This document shows, piece by piece, positions 1 to 12,600 of a DNA stretch of 64,000 nucleotides; position 1 is the first letter of the stretch, and every line of letters starts with the position of its first letter. The translations under genes were made by a program, and so were the position numbers. The notes under the pieces were generated by a model. The model searched no databases, was not told where the DNA came from, and saw only the letters and a program-made list of their open reading frames with translations. The DNA is taken from the NCBI GenBank assembly GCA_003993805.1, contig RSEF01000012.1, positions 3,187,239 through 3,251,238 on the forward strand, read 5' to 3'. Source of the stretch: Himantopus leucocephalus (Eukaryota > Chordata > Aves > Charadriiformes > Recurvirostridae).

Positions 1-499
1 GGTGATAGAATGATTGCCTAAATGACAATAAATTGTTATGGGTCCCTCAAACAATAATAAGGAGTTACATTGATGACAGAGTACTGTAGTATTAAGAACA
101 GAGTTTTACTGCATGACTAATTCTGTTTTCAAGCTTGTGATGGAATTCCTGTCAAATTTGGTTGCTGAGGATCAAGGTTTATATGTTAGTTTCATGTTCC
201 ATAGCAAGCAGGAGTGTTTGACACTCTAGAATTCTTTGCAGAGGTATAAATTATTATACTTGTCAAAGCTACCTGGGATATTTAAAAATTCTATGTACCA
301 GTTCTTCAGTTTTCAAAAGTAATATAATATAATTGTCTCAGTTTAAGTAGAGGGCTAGGAGAAACAATTGCCTAACACTATATTTGCATTTCTTAAATTA
401 ATTCCTTGCATAAACGTAACTTATTTTGAAAATGGATTTTTTCCCCCCCCCTAAGAAATGTACTTATTTTGTTTTATCTAGTAACCTTGATTCTGAGAA

Positions 500-636
500 A
501 TGGACAACAGCATTTGTCAAGTTTACGAAGAAGAAATCCAGTCACTGGAAGAAGAAATTAAACTATTGACTGAAAAGTATGAAGAGAGCCAACAAGAATC
601 CACCTTTTTTTCTGACGAGGAGATATTAATGTCAAT
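500..636 (+). CDS. CENPP: CENPP coding exon 1 (start codon)
   Basis: The ATG at 500 has G at -3 and G at +4, a good Kozak context, and opens [20 protein letters not shown] pyrimidine-rich acceptor ending in AG at 480-481 precedes it, so the exon probably begins at 482 with an 18-nt leader and a non-coding exon lies upstream. The donor is CAAT|GTATGC at 637. The exon holds 45 codons plus two bases. Human exon 1 carries a similar acidic, coiled-coil-like N-terminus, but sequence conservation here is weak, so the start rests on frame and context. Confidence 0.8.
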
Positions 637-3600
637 GTATGCCTTTTATCAAATGTTGAATTAATAGTGTTTCTTTGTCAAAATTGTTTAGGATGAGCTT
701 TTGCCTCTGTTAGGACTTTCCTTATGTTATTTTTGCAGTGCTGATCTTGGTTTGGACATGGCTATATATGGTAAAAGATCACAATAACAGTGAATCTCAT
801 TCTGCTGCCTTCTGTTGGTAGTAGGTGGTTTTTTAGGATTTTGTTTTGTTTGTTTGGTTTTAAAAAAGCAGTCATAGTGGTCAGAGCGTATCAGGTACAT
901 TACTGTGCATGCTCTGCAAAGTTGTTGACTGCAAAGGCCATGTTTCCCATTATGTGCTGTGAAACAGCTCAGTGCATGTTTACTTAAAAAAGACTGGGGA
1001 CTTGTACAGGTGTAACTAGTTATATGCTCAAGAAGTGCCATGTTAGGGCTTTTTATTTCCATTATTTAACTGATATTCTATAGTAAACGTACACTCCATA
1101 GATAAAGTAAGTCATTGAGATGAGTAAAGGCATTACAGTTCATTTTTGTTATACGTTACTTGAAATGGATACTTAAATCTCAAGAGTTATAATAAAGGCT
1201 GTGTCTACCTGGCAGTAAACATAAAGTATTTATGTAAGTTAGAATAGTTTACTGTTTCTAGTAATATGGTCTAACTGAAATCTGACTCACTGAAAGCTGA
1301 TCTTGGTCTGAAAATCATCAGATCACATTACAAATGCCTTTTATTTAATGTCATTGCTGTACTGATGTGACAAAACCTGTTCTTATGTCTGGGTCTTTTC
1401 CCCTTTTGATTTTTTTTTCTTTTTCAATTCTAGAAAATCATTGCAAAGAGAATTTCAGGGAGAATCCAAGGGACATGAATCTCCATCAGACCTGAAAGCT
1501 CAACTTGAAAGTCTAGAAAAAGATCTCTCATTTTTAATGAAATTTACTGGTATTCAGTTCACAAGTCATTCCAAGAAAACAGTGGAAAAAAGTAAGCATT
1601 TTTGTGCCCTTTACTGGTGCTACAGTGAACATACTGTTTCAGTTCATTACGTTTGCAAATGCATGTTGTAATTCTACTTTCAGTGTTAGCAGCAAGACAA
1701 TTATTTTGGGTTACAATAGAAGTTTCTCTATTGACAAAATAGTTTCTGAGTAAATATAGTGTTTTGCATAGTGGGAAAGTGAAAGACTACTGTGAAGTTA
1801 GTTATGGGTTTGGGTTTTTTTCCCTTAACATCTGTAACTTCGTTATTTATGTGATGAAAAATATCAGTTGGTACTTTAAATATGACTAATGGAAGAAATA
1901 CAATAATTGTTGAATAGAATTATGATCAAGTATTTTGTTTAATTTTGTTTTATAACAGCTAGAAACAGAACAGTGCAGAAGCACAGATTATCAGGGAATT
2001 GCCACTCCCTGTCTTTTCAATTGGAATTCCAGCTTCTTGAAATGCAGGTAAGGATTGATACATGTTTGGAAAAAAAAAAAAAAACAACAAACAAGCAAGC
2101 AAATAAACAAAGCTTCAATTGGACAAATGTCAGTACTTCCTTTTCCAGCTGAAACCCTCAACTGGTATTTTGTCATTTTGATTGCCCCAGTCTCCTTAAT
2201 CTGAGGCTCAGTGGGTTGTTTTCACTCTGTAACAGCTGGACCTGACTTTTGAATTCCATGCGCGTCCAAGCAAAGTAGTTCTGCAGGGCAAGTTCAACAT
2301 TCAGTCACAAAATTTTCGTTGTATTCTTCTATAATCAGGTATCTTGTTCTGGAGACTGGAAAATTCTGAACCTTACTTCTCTTGAGGGAACTGAGGAAAC
2401 GCTAAAACGCTACAAACTTGAACAGTTGTGTTTTTTTTACTTTGGTTATATTTCTATTTGCTTGGCTAGTGTGACTAGCCATTACATCACGGGACTGCAC
2501 AGAAGTTACACTAGTGATTACAGATTTTTTTGCAAGGAAGCTCTTTCATAATCTATTCTTAGTACAGAATTAAAAATGCTAAGCATTGGAAAACAGCTGC
2601 TACCACAATTTGTAATAACGTACCACAATTTGTAACAATATTTTTGACATCAGGAAATCTCCTTCTTAAGAAAACTTGATTTTTCAGCTCATCTTTAAAA
2701 GATAATTTTTAAATTGAACATGATTGAACCCGATAGCAGTAAAAACTGCATTGCTATAGAATCATAGAATCCTTATGGCTGGAAAAGACCTTTAAGATCA
2801 CCGAGTCCAATCGCTATCTAACTCTACCAGGCCCGCTTCTAAACCATGTCCCTGAGCACCATATCTAGAAGACTTTTAAATACATCCAAGGATGGTGATT
2901 CAACCACTTCCTGGGGCAGCCTGTTCCAGTCTTTGATAACGCTTTCAGTGTAGAAGTTTTTCCTAATGTCTAAGCTAAACCTCCCCTGGCACAACTTGAT
3001 GCCATTTCCTCTTGTCCTATCGGTTCTAACTTGTGAGAATAGACCAGATGTAAAGATGTCCTTCCTAGTCTTAAGAAAAGACATATATGAATTTAGGAAA
3101 TTAGTATTTAGATAGTCACATGTGGATTGCTTCACCTGAAACTGCAGGAGTTCAGCTGAATGAGGTTATTCTGCAATGTCCAAAGTCCACGGATGACTTG
3201 AAACTTGTGGTCCTAGTGGTATCATTTTACCACTTGTTCGGATAAAACTGCATTTAGCTTTGACTATGGAAATAGCCTGCATCATTCATGCGACTTGGTT
3301 AGATTAATGTTTATTTCTCACCTGGATGCTCCTGCAGAATGATGACATCTTTTAGTGTTAGTGGAGCTCAGATGAGTGACTGGATGTTAAGTTTAGAACT
3401 GCATTGGTGATACTTAAATCTATTACACCACTAGATGGCAGCGCGTGTCTATTAATGCCTAAAACCTGTACTACTTCAGCGCTGATGGAATACGGTAAAC
3501 GAAGATATAGACTACCAAGTGTATATATTTAAAAAGAATATTAAATATTTATAACAAATATTTATTATAATATACAATATAATAGTATACTATATTGTAA

Positions 3601-6600
3601 TGTGCTATAATAATATACTATAAACATATAAATATATAGTATAAATAGAAAAATAAAAAATAGAAAAACCCATTAATTAATTTTTAAAATAAAAGTACAT
3701 GGCACCTGCAACTTACAGTTTAATATGCAATTATATGAATAAAAAATTATGCTCTTCCATTTTCTCATAATGTAAAAGTATATGTCATGACTACACTGTT
3801 AGTGATTCCATTCAGACATTTTGCCTAGTTGTAGTTGATTGTTTCTGTGGTGTAAAAGTAGTGGCACGTTATCTTGGTTTTGCCACAGACTTTGTATACT
3901 GTACAGGTCATCCTACAGTGAAGTCAGTAGGTCCTCTGTGGATGCAGGTTCCACCTCCGTTGTTCTCAGGAAAGTTGTGCCTTCAGGCCAGACTAAGACC
4001 TGGGAACTTAGCTTTAACTTTTTTGTGCCTCCGGTTTCTTGTGTATTAAAATGGAGAAGCCTGATCTCTAAGATATGGCTTTAATGGTTGTATTCAAAAT
4101 AACCTGTACTGAGGTCAGCGTGGGTAAGGTAGTGTAAAGTTGCAACTAGTTTCACTCATCTCAAGAAATAAAAGACGACAGCTGGTTTTGGGAAATCCTG
4201 AGTAGGTAACAAATACATTGGTATGCAGTAGAAGATAAAGAATATTTTTTCACATTGTTAACTCTAGCTATTTAAACTAGTAGTTAAGTTACAGTACAAT
4301 TAAATCAGTCCATAGTATCTTAAATCAAACCTGTTAATGCACAGTAACAAATTGTTCTTGTAATTACCTCTAATTTGGTCTTAGCATGAATGACATTTAA
4401 CGTTTTGTTTAAAAGCTGTATTCCATGATATAGTTGTAACAAAGAAGGGTAGGCAGATCTGCATTCACTCTGACTAGCTTTGAATGGTTGAGATTATGTC
4501 TGTTTTACTGCAGTATTGGTCTGATTTTACTGCAATACTGCCTGACGTATTCTGCATCGTAGCTGGTTCTTTAATTTTGGCATGGCGTCAGACTACAGTA
4601 TAGTTTATATTCCCAAGCTGACTAGTGTTTTGCCAGCTTTGGGTGCAAGCAAAGAAGCTCCCCTGTGTTCACCATTGCACATAGGTGGATACTTACAAAG
4701 GTCAAAATGTGCACGAAACCTTTTATTTGACCCCAAAATGGCATTTTAGCATATGTTAGTAAAGCACTTGCTGGAAAACCAGTTTCTTTAAAAGGTAGCA
4801 CTACTAGCAGCTTCTCTACAACTCCATGCACATGTTGAACCTTTTGCTGTAAATTTAAAATGATTTTTCCTGATGTCACTTGTTCAATCCACTAAACTTT
4901 GTGGTGTCTTGGTTTGCTTTTTCCATCTTTACTGGTGGCAGTGTTAGCAGTCCTTCTGTCTAACCAGTGCTAGGGATTGCTGTGATATGTTTGCATTTGA
5001 CTCTAGCATGTCTGTTTAGTTTCCTGTGTTGCCATTCCCATTTGCTTGTAGTGACTGGGTATAAAAAAATAAAGTACAAAGTCTCCAGTATAAAGGGAAG
5101 CATTTGCTATGGTCTTCAAGCCATGATTTTAAGCTTTTTCATTCACTGTTATCTAACCTATTACTCTGGTGTGTTCAAGAATGAGTAGAAAAAGTAATTC
5201 TTTGCTTTTGTGGCTTCATTTCTACTATATGAACTTTCCTCTTTTCTCTTTAACAGGTTGTTAGATATTTTAATTTGGAAACATTTGATTTTTTATTATC
5301 ATGCACGTATCCCTTAGTAACAGTTATTATTGTAAAAAGGGACAAGAATTTCAGGCAAAACTATAGGCAATAAAAGAAAATGAAATCTAACAGTTTTTTT
5401 TTTTTTAACTTAGGGTAGCATAACTATGGTTTTCAGATCAAACCTTATATTTGAGTTTTCTGGTATAAGTGGCAGCTGGGGATTATGTTGGAAAATGAGA
5501 AGAATCTTAAAGAAGTGGAAGTGAAATGAAAGGAAGTAAATGAACCTCTTATAAATAAGTCTTCCTTTATACATATATATTCTCTGTGCTGACTAGTTCA
5601 GGTATTATTCCAAAAGCCTTGCTGAATGGATAATACTGATACTGTTGAAATGGAAGAAAATGTCCACATATATAATCTGTAGTTTAAAAAAAATGCTATT
5701 TTAAGGATTATAGTACTTGGCAGCATTTGCATAATATTTGTCTATTTTGTATGCAAATAGATACATTTTTTCCTTCTTGCTAGAGAAATTTCTAAAACAT
5801 TGCATTGTTACTTCTCCAATCTAGAACAAAGAGAGTGTGTCTGCTGTTATTACTGATCTCAGCATTATAATGGAATCTGGAGAAAATTCAGATGTGAGCA
5901 AGTTTGTATCAAGGTAAGGTGAAGTTTTTTAAGGAAAGTTGTTCTATGGGATATCTAATAATAAATACTGAGTTTTCATGTAAATTGCTGGCAGCCAGTT
6001 TCTTTGTTTGGTATTGTACTGCTAGCCCAGCCTAAACAATTCTGATCCCTTGTTTGTATCCTTTTGGAGAGATGGTGAAGTGCACGTAATTTTTAAGACC
6101 TGGAAGGACCATTACAAATTCATGTTAAACAGAAACAGGTTTTTGATTATAATGCGATTTAGCTGTTTGAAATTGTTTGGTTCAGAGAAAGATATAGCAA
6201 GGTAATCTCAGCTATTGCATTTTAATTTATGTAATCAACACGTTAACTGTTACTCAGATGTGTATGTGAGTTGCAGATGTGCAATGTGGGTGAGTAATGG
6301 CTAAAGTGTACATACAGAGCCCCTCTCCAGTACTTGCCTGTTTCTAATTGTCTGCTCACCATTCCATTTCTCTTCTTTGTGTCAGAATTTCTTTTCACAA
6401 TAGAATATAGTTTAAAAACTTGGAATAGTGTATTTGTGCAATGGCTTAAGAAAACGTACATACTAAAACTTGAGCATATGACTGAATGCTACTTTTTGAT
6501 CATTTTCTGGAGGATGTCAACTTATGGTACACAGGATGAATAATGATCAAATTATTTGTCTGCAGTATTCCACTGTGAAATCTGCCAGCAAACTATTCTG

Positions 6601-9600
6601 AGAACAAATCTATTATTAATTATTATTGGGTAGTTGACCTAATCTTAATCCTGTTCTTTAAGTGATTTCTTTTATTTTATATTATTTTTTTAGACTCGGG
6701 AAGGGAGAGTGAAGGCGAATGGATGAGTGAAAACAAAGGTCTATTGAGTTACCTCAGGCTTCATTAGTCTGTACTGAAAGCTGAATTTTTCATTTAGAGG
6801 CTTTGGAATTTCCATATAAATCTACTAAAGCTAGTGGTATAACTGAGAATAGTAATTGCTCAAGAAGTGGGATTTAGAAGAGGAAACTGTTCTGTTCTTT
6901 TCATGAGTGCTTTCTGACAGCAGAAGTGTCTTGGAACTTAATAGTCATACTGGAAAGGAATGCGTTGAAGTAGTGGCAGACTTTATTTCATCCTGGCTTG
7001 AGCACTGCTGTCTTGTCCCTGTCTCTTCACTACCCTGGTCCTTTCCCACATTGCGCCGGTATTCATAAGTAAACATAAGTTTTCATGAATGATTTAGAAT
7101 GAATTAAGGCTTTGCTATCAATAAAGCAAGTAGCTCTTTCTCCTTAGTCTCTATTTGCATGTACCATCTGTTGTCCTTGTATCAGTGTATATACTGTTGA
7201 AACCACATGGAAAATAGGTTCAACGTAGTCATTTGGCTGAAAAAGTAATTTTGGGGGGGAACCTAACCTTGCCCCTCCCTGCCCCCCAACCCCTTCAAAT
7301 TTCATTTTTTCTATTTGACTTGTCCTGCAACATCACGGTGTTTGTTGCTGATCTAAGGCAGTAAGTATGTTGCCAGAGTGGGGACTGATGTTGACAATGT
7401 CTGTTTTGACAGCAACCCACTGTTAGATTGACTTAATCTGATTAGGTGATCTCCCTTTGTGACTTGTTTTCTCAATCCCCTTATTAAGCTAGTTCTCGTT
7501 TCTTACTCGAAATCCTAATCCCCTCTTTTCATGTCCAATTTGAGGCTTTTTCCAACTAGCCCTTTATTCTTCAGTCCACCAGCTGCTCTTCGAATCTTGA
7601 TTCCTACCTCTTCCCTCTCTTTGCCTCCAGTATTGACCAGTTAAATCTGGTCTCCCTCGTATTGTCCATTTTTTTCCGCCTTCCTACCAGTTTCTGTTTC
7701 CTTCTTTTGCCTCCTTTGCCCAGTCTTGCCAAATCCATTGTCTAGCTCTGTTCTGGTTTATCTACTGGCCTGGATTTTTTCCTCGGCTTTCTAATTTTTT
7801 TGGCTTCATTTTTCATAATGCATGACAGAAAAGGGTCTTTAAAAGCACCAGAGTTAAAAACTTGGCATTCAGTTGTAATTCCCAAGCCCATCCTGCTTTG
7901 GAAGAAAACAAGGGAATGCTAGAACGCTTGAGCAACATCTTTTTAAAAGAAGCAAAATTCAGCAATCTGTTTTCAACCAGGTACTGCTGCAATATATAAT
8001 ACCTGTTTTTAAATATGTTGTGACAATAATATATCTACGCAAATAGAATCACAATATTTAGTGTTCTATTTTGGGATTTTACTTGAGTCCCCTTTGCACC
8101 AGTTATCACTTATGTTATACTTTATTAGTGTTGAGGACCACAATATTTATGAAAAATCCTGTCAGTCTTTTTTTCTTTTTTTGACTTGATATCCTGTTAA
8201 TTGCTGAGTTAGTTAACTATTGCATGGATTACTTAGTCAAATGGAAGTATTTAGTCAGTTTGAAAACCGAAAAGTCAGAGTGAAGGATTTAGGAAATGCC
8301 TGCATTATATTGAAGACTGCACGGGCGAGGTATCTTGGAAATGAGGGGAAGTATGAATTCTTCACACATCTGTAAGTGTCATTCTTTGGTTTTATATGCT
8401 AATGCAAGAAGTCTTGCATACTGTCGTGAGTTAAAATAGATTTCCTCTCTTAAAATAAGCAGAGGAGTGTAAAAAAAGGAGCCTTAAATACTTTTACAAC
8501 AGTTAAGTTTATTATACTGTTGTGTTTTGTTGATGTTATTTTGTAAAAGCGATGGGTGTTTGGATGAAGGGCATGTGATTTTAACCTGATAGAGAGTTAC
8601 TCTCTGCCTGAATATGCTTTTTGCTGGTTTTGGATGACTTCTCTGTTACATGGATGTTGGCTTTGGAGATGGATGTTTTCTGCTCCTAGTGGATTTTTTT
8701 TTTATCTGGTGACATTTTGTAATGCTAAATTCTTTCCAGAAAAAAGAAGAGGCTTAATTTTTAACACGCTCTCTCTTAGTACTTTGTTATTTTATACCAA
8801 GTTCTCTTGGTATTTTAGCACTTGTTGTAGTTGGCTTCAGCATTAGGAATTAGGCTAACTTAGGCTAATTAGGTATTACTGTTTATAAGTAGTTTAAGTG
8901 CTATGAGACAGTTAACTGAAAAGGTGCTCTTGTGCAGTCTCATTCTCCCTTGCCAATACAAAAAGCCACGTATATTATATATGTCCGTTCATGCCAACAC
9001 AGATTTTTCCCCCCTTTCTAAACACTGAAACCAGTTTTCTGTCTTCCATCTAGCTAACTATATCTGTCCACGAGAGAAGTATATACTGCGATATAATCGG
9101 TAGACTAACTTTTATATTTGAAACTGGTTCTTGTTAGCCAAAACTATCTTTTTTTTGCTTGTTAGTCTAGCCCTGAAAATTTGCATCAGCTATTTTGGCT
9201 AAAGCTGAATCTGAGAGGAAAAAAGAAATAAAAACAAACTGAAGACATAATGCTAAAAACAAGATCACAAGGTTTGTGATAGTCTTTCAAATTGCATAAA
9301 AGTGGATACTCATCAAAATTGCCAAGTTTTTTAAAAAGAATATTAAGTATGTAGTTTTGTAACAGAGTTTTGTGTTGCCCTCTTCCATGTATGTAGATTT
9401 AAAAAGCGTGTTGCAGTATGTGTAGAATCATGCTCACTAGATGGTGAGATGTGGGCAGTCATTACTAAGTCTCAATTTTTACTATAGTGTGTGTAGATTT
9501 TTATATGTACAATTATGAGTTGTGGTTAAAAAAAAGCTGTCCAGCTTTTTTTCTGACATAGAGCTAGTCAGCTATTGTAAATCAGTATGTGTCTACGTCT

Positions 9601-12600
9601 TTCCAGGGACTCAATTTTGCTTGTGCTGCCAGTGTTTTTTCATCTTGGCCTGATTTTGTTGGCAGCTGTGACTACTGTGGTAACTTCCTTTAATGATGCT
9701 GTTCTTTCCAGCCTAGGATAAAACTTGTTTGGCTTTTCTTTTACATTTTCAATATCTGAATGAACTTCATGTATTTTTTCCAGTTTATGTTTGTGTAACA
9801 CGTTAAGGGTTGCCGTTCCTGTATATTAAATAGAGCTGGATCCGAGGCACAGTTCTCCTTTGAATGGCTGAAGTGACTTGGTAATACGCTGTTGCAACCA
9901 TTCTGTTAAGAGCGTCAAGTTTCAGCTCTCGGCTGTTCTGAAAATCCGAAAAGAATAGCTAATCTCAAACAGAAAGGATGTTAGAAGTCAAATTTACATG
10001 TAGAATTTAAATCCTCTGTAACTTTCTGAAATATTTCCAAATGTAAGTCAGGTATCTTAGTCAGGTTTTGTTAACTTGTAAAATCCTGTGTCAGTAATTG
10101 AAATAAATCTTGGAACGGGCTGCCCAGAGAAGCTGTGGCTGCCCCATCCCTGGAGGTGTTCAAGGCCAGGCTGGATGGGGCTTGGAGCAACCTGGTCTAG
10201 TGGGAGGTGTCCCTGCCCATGGCAGGGGGGTTGGAACTAGATAATCTTTAAGGTCCCTTGCAACCCAAACCATTCTATGGTTTGGTTTCAAAGCAATGCT
10301 TGCCAGCTATCTTTTTACAATGGGTAATAGTCTGTTTCATTTGACTGTGGCTTCATATCAACAATGACATGAAGCTGTTCACCCTTATGATAAAAGAATC
10401 ATGTTTCTTCAGGTATTCTAACACTTAGCTTTTGTGGAATTTTCCATTCTTGCCACATTGCTTTAGTAAAAACTGCACACGCTTTACAAACGTTTTTCCT
10501 CCCTCCCTCTGACAACACTGGATGGATGGTTGGTTATTTGGCAGTTTCTGTCATCTTATATTGTCTCCTTTCCTTTCTCTATCCTAATCCTTACATTACT
10601 AGAAATTTGAAGAATAATTTTTTTTTCCTGTTGTGTTTTTCTTAAAAAGAAACCCCTCCAAGACCAAACTCTTCTTCCCCCCCATGCCAGCTCCCCACCC
10701 ATTTTCTCTAATCTGTCTTCAATACAATTATCCCTCGTAACAGTGGATGGACTGTCTTTCCTCTTTAGATTAGAGCTGAGGAGCTGTACATATGCATTAA
10801 TGGTTGCTGTCACTGTGGTGCTAACAATAAAGAGGCTAAGGTCTGTTCAGTTCCTGATTTCTACAAACTCTCTACTTCTGTGATGATACCTATCTTAAAT
10901 GAATAGATCTCTAAATTCAAATGGTTCTAATCCTAATTGTTCTAAGACAGATTTTTGCATGTTACTGATTTCCAGTATCTTGGTTTCCTTTCTTCTATTG
11001 TTGCCTGCCTTCCTGGGCTGCCTCAGAGTGGATGTAATGGTGTACTGCTACTAAAAAAAGTTTTGCTTGTATACATCATAGTTGACATACAAACTAACAC
11101 GGTGTTGCTTGGAGGACAAAATAGTAAATGTATAGTGAAAGAAAGTAACTTTAGTGCCAGTTACTGAAGTAGAAAAGCATATAGCTTATTTTTGCTAACA
11201 AATTTCTCTTGTAAACCGAATTTCATGACATAAGGGAGCGTATCAGCCCGTGTTTGATGCATTGCAACTTCTCTTGCATGCGAAATCATTACTACCTTGT
11301 AGACTGATGAAAAATAACAGTGATATCTCTCAGTCCAAGTTAGTGGGGTGTGTTATTCTTCAGCGTCAGTCTGCCGTGTCTGGCTATCCTATTCAACAGG
11401 AGTTATCTCTCCATATCATGAGCAGCTTCTATTTTCAAAACTGTGTGTATTTTTCCCCATCTGCAAGAATGGATAGTCAGTCAGCCATGTAGCTTTCCTT
11501 GATTCTGTACTTTATGCAGTGTTTGGAACTTCTTTGGAAATTACTCCAGCAGTAATTTCATATATATTTTTCAAAATGTTTGTTGCTTCTTTGGGAGTCA
11601 GAGCTTCTGTTTGATTCTTTAGGTACTGTGAATATTTAATTTTGAAATTATATTGACGCTTAAATGATTTAACTTTTGTGTGTGTGAAACAAGTACATGT
11701 AAGAAATAAACTTCCTTATGTTCTTCGTGCAAGATCTGTTTGTATTTCTTCTATGCGTTGCTTGTATTTTTAACTGGACTTAAGCACCAAAGTTCTGGAA
11801 TTGTAATCTCTTAGGTTTAGCTGGCACTGCGTATTGTTGCCTCTCTTAACTATTGTCAGTGGAAATGGGAAAATATTATTATACTAAGCATAGAATTGTT
11901 GTATGTAAGCATAAGCGTTTTCACTTGATGCTGTTCGATTACTCTGAAACTGGCAAAGTGAAACTATGGCAACTTTTCTTTATGTCTCTTATGCTTTGTC
12001 TCTTGTATTGAAAATTCCGCAGAAATGCCAGAGGGTAAAATGACTACTGCTGACCTTTCTGTTTTCAGAGGCATTATGGATGAAAAAATAGTGTTTGCAA
12101 TACTATTGCAATTTAAGGATTTCCTCGCCAGAATAGCACTGATGTGTTAGTCTCATGACGTAGGCTGTAAGCTCTACCAAATCCATACTGGCTAAACTGC
12201 GATTCCTGCAAAGGTGTCTCTGCACTGCACTTTGCAGGACATCAGGTTCCAAGACAATTTATTCGTGCAAGTGTAACATTGATTGAATGAAGGCATAACG
12301 TACCCAGGTGTAGCTGAACTGCTAAATCGTGAGGAAGCCCAAAATGCAGAAATACTGACGGGCATTCTGCAAGAATCAGCTCAGCTCTATCCAGTCTTAT
12401 AAATTTCTGTTTACAATGGGCTTGGCACTAAGATCTCTGCACTGCACTTCTCAGTTACAGATTTATCAGTCTCTCTCTCTCCCATCCTGCCCCACTCTCT
12501 AGTTAATGAGAATATCACTGTCTTCCTTAATAGCAGATAAATCGAGTTTTAACTGTATATCAAAAGGTTATTTTAGATGCCATGTATGATCTAATGAATA

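Larger units (their letters stand above)
2048..5824 (+). other. CENPP intron 3
   Basis: The intron contains the antisense CR1 fragment (2755-3140) and the AT-rich tract (3530-3680). I see no further gene or exon in the remaining ~3.2 kb. Confidence 0.65.

Noticed and set aside
12471..12482. Possible CRISPR or regular repeat array in CT/CA microsatellites
   Set aside because: These are simple dinucleotide repeats without spacers; CRISPR arrays are not expected in an animal nuclear genome.
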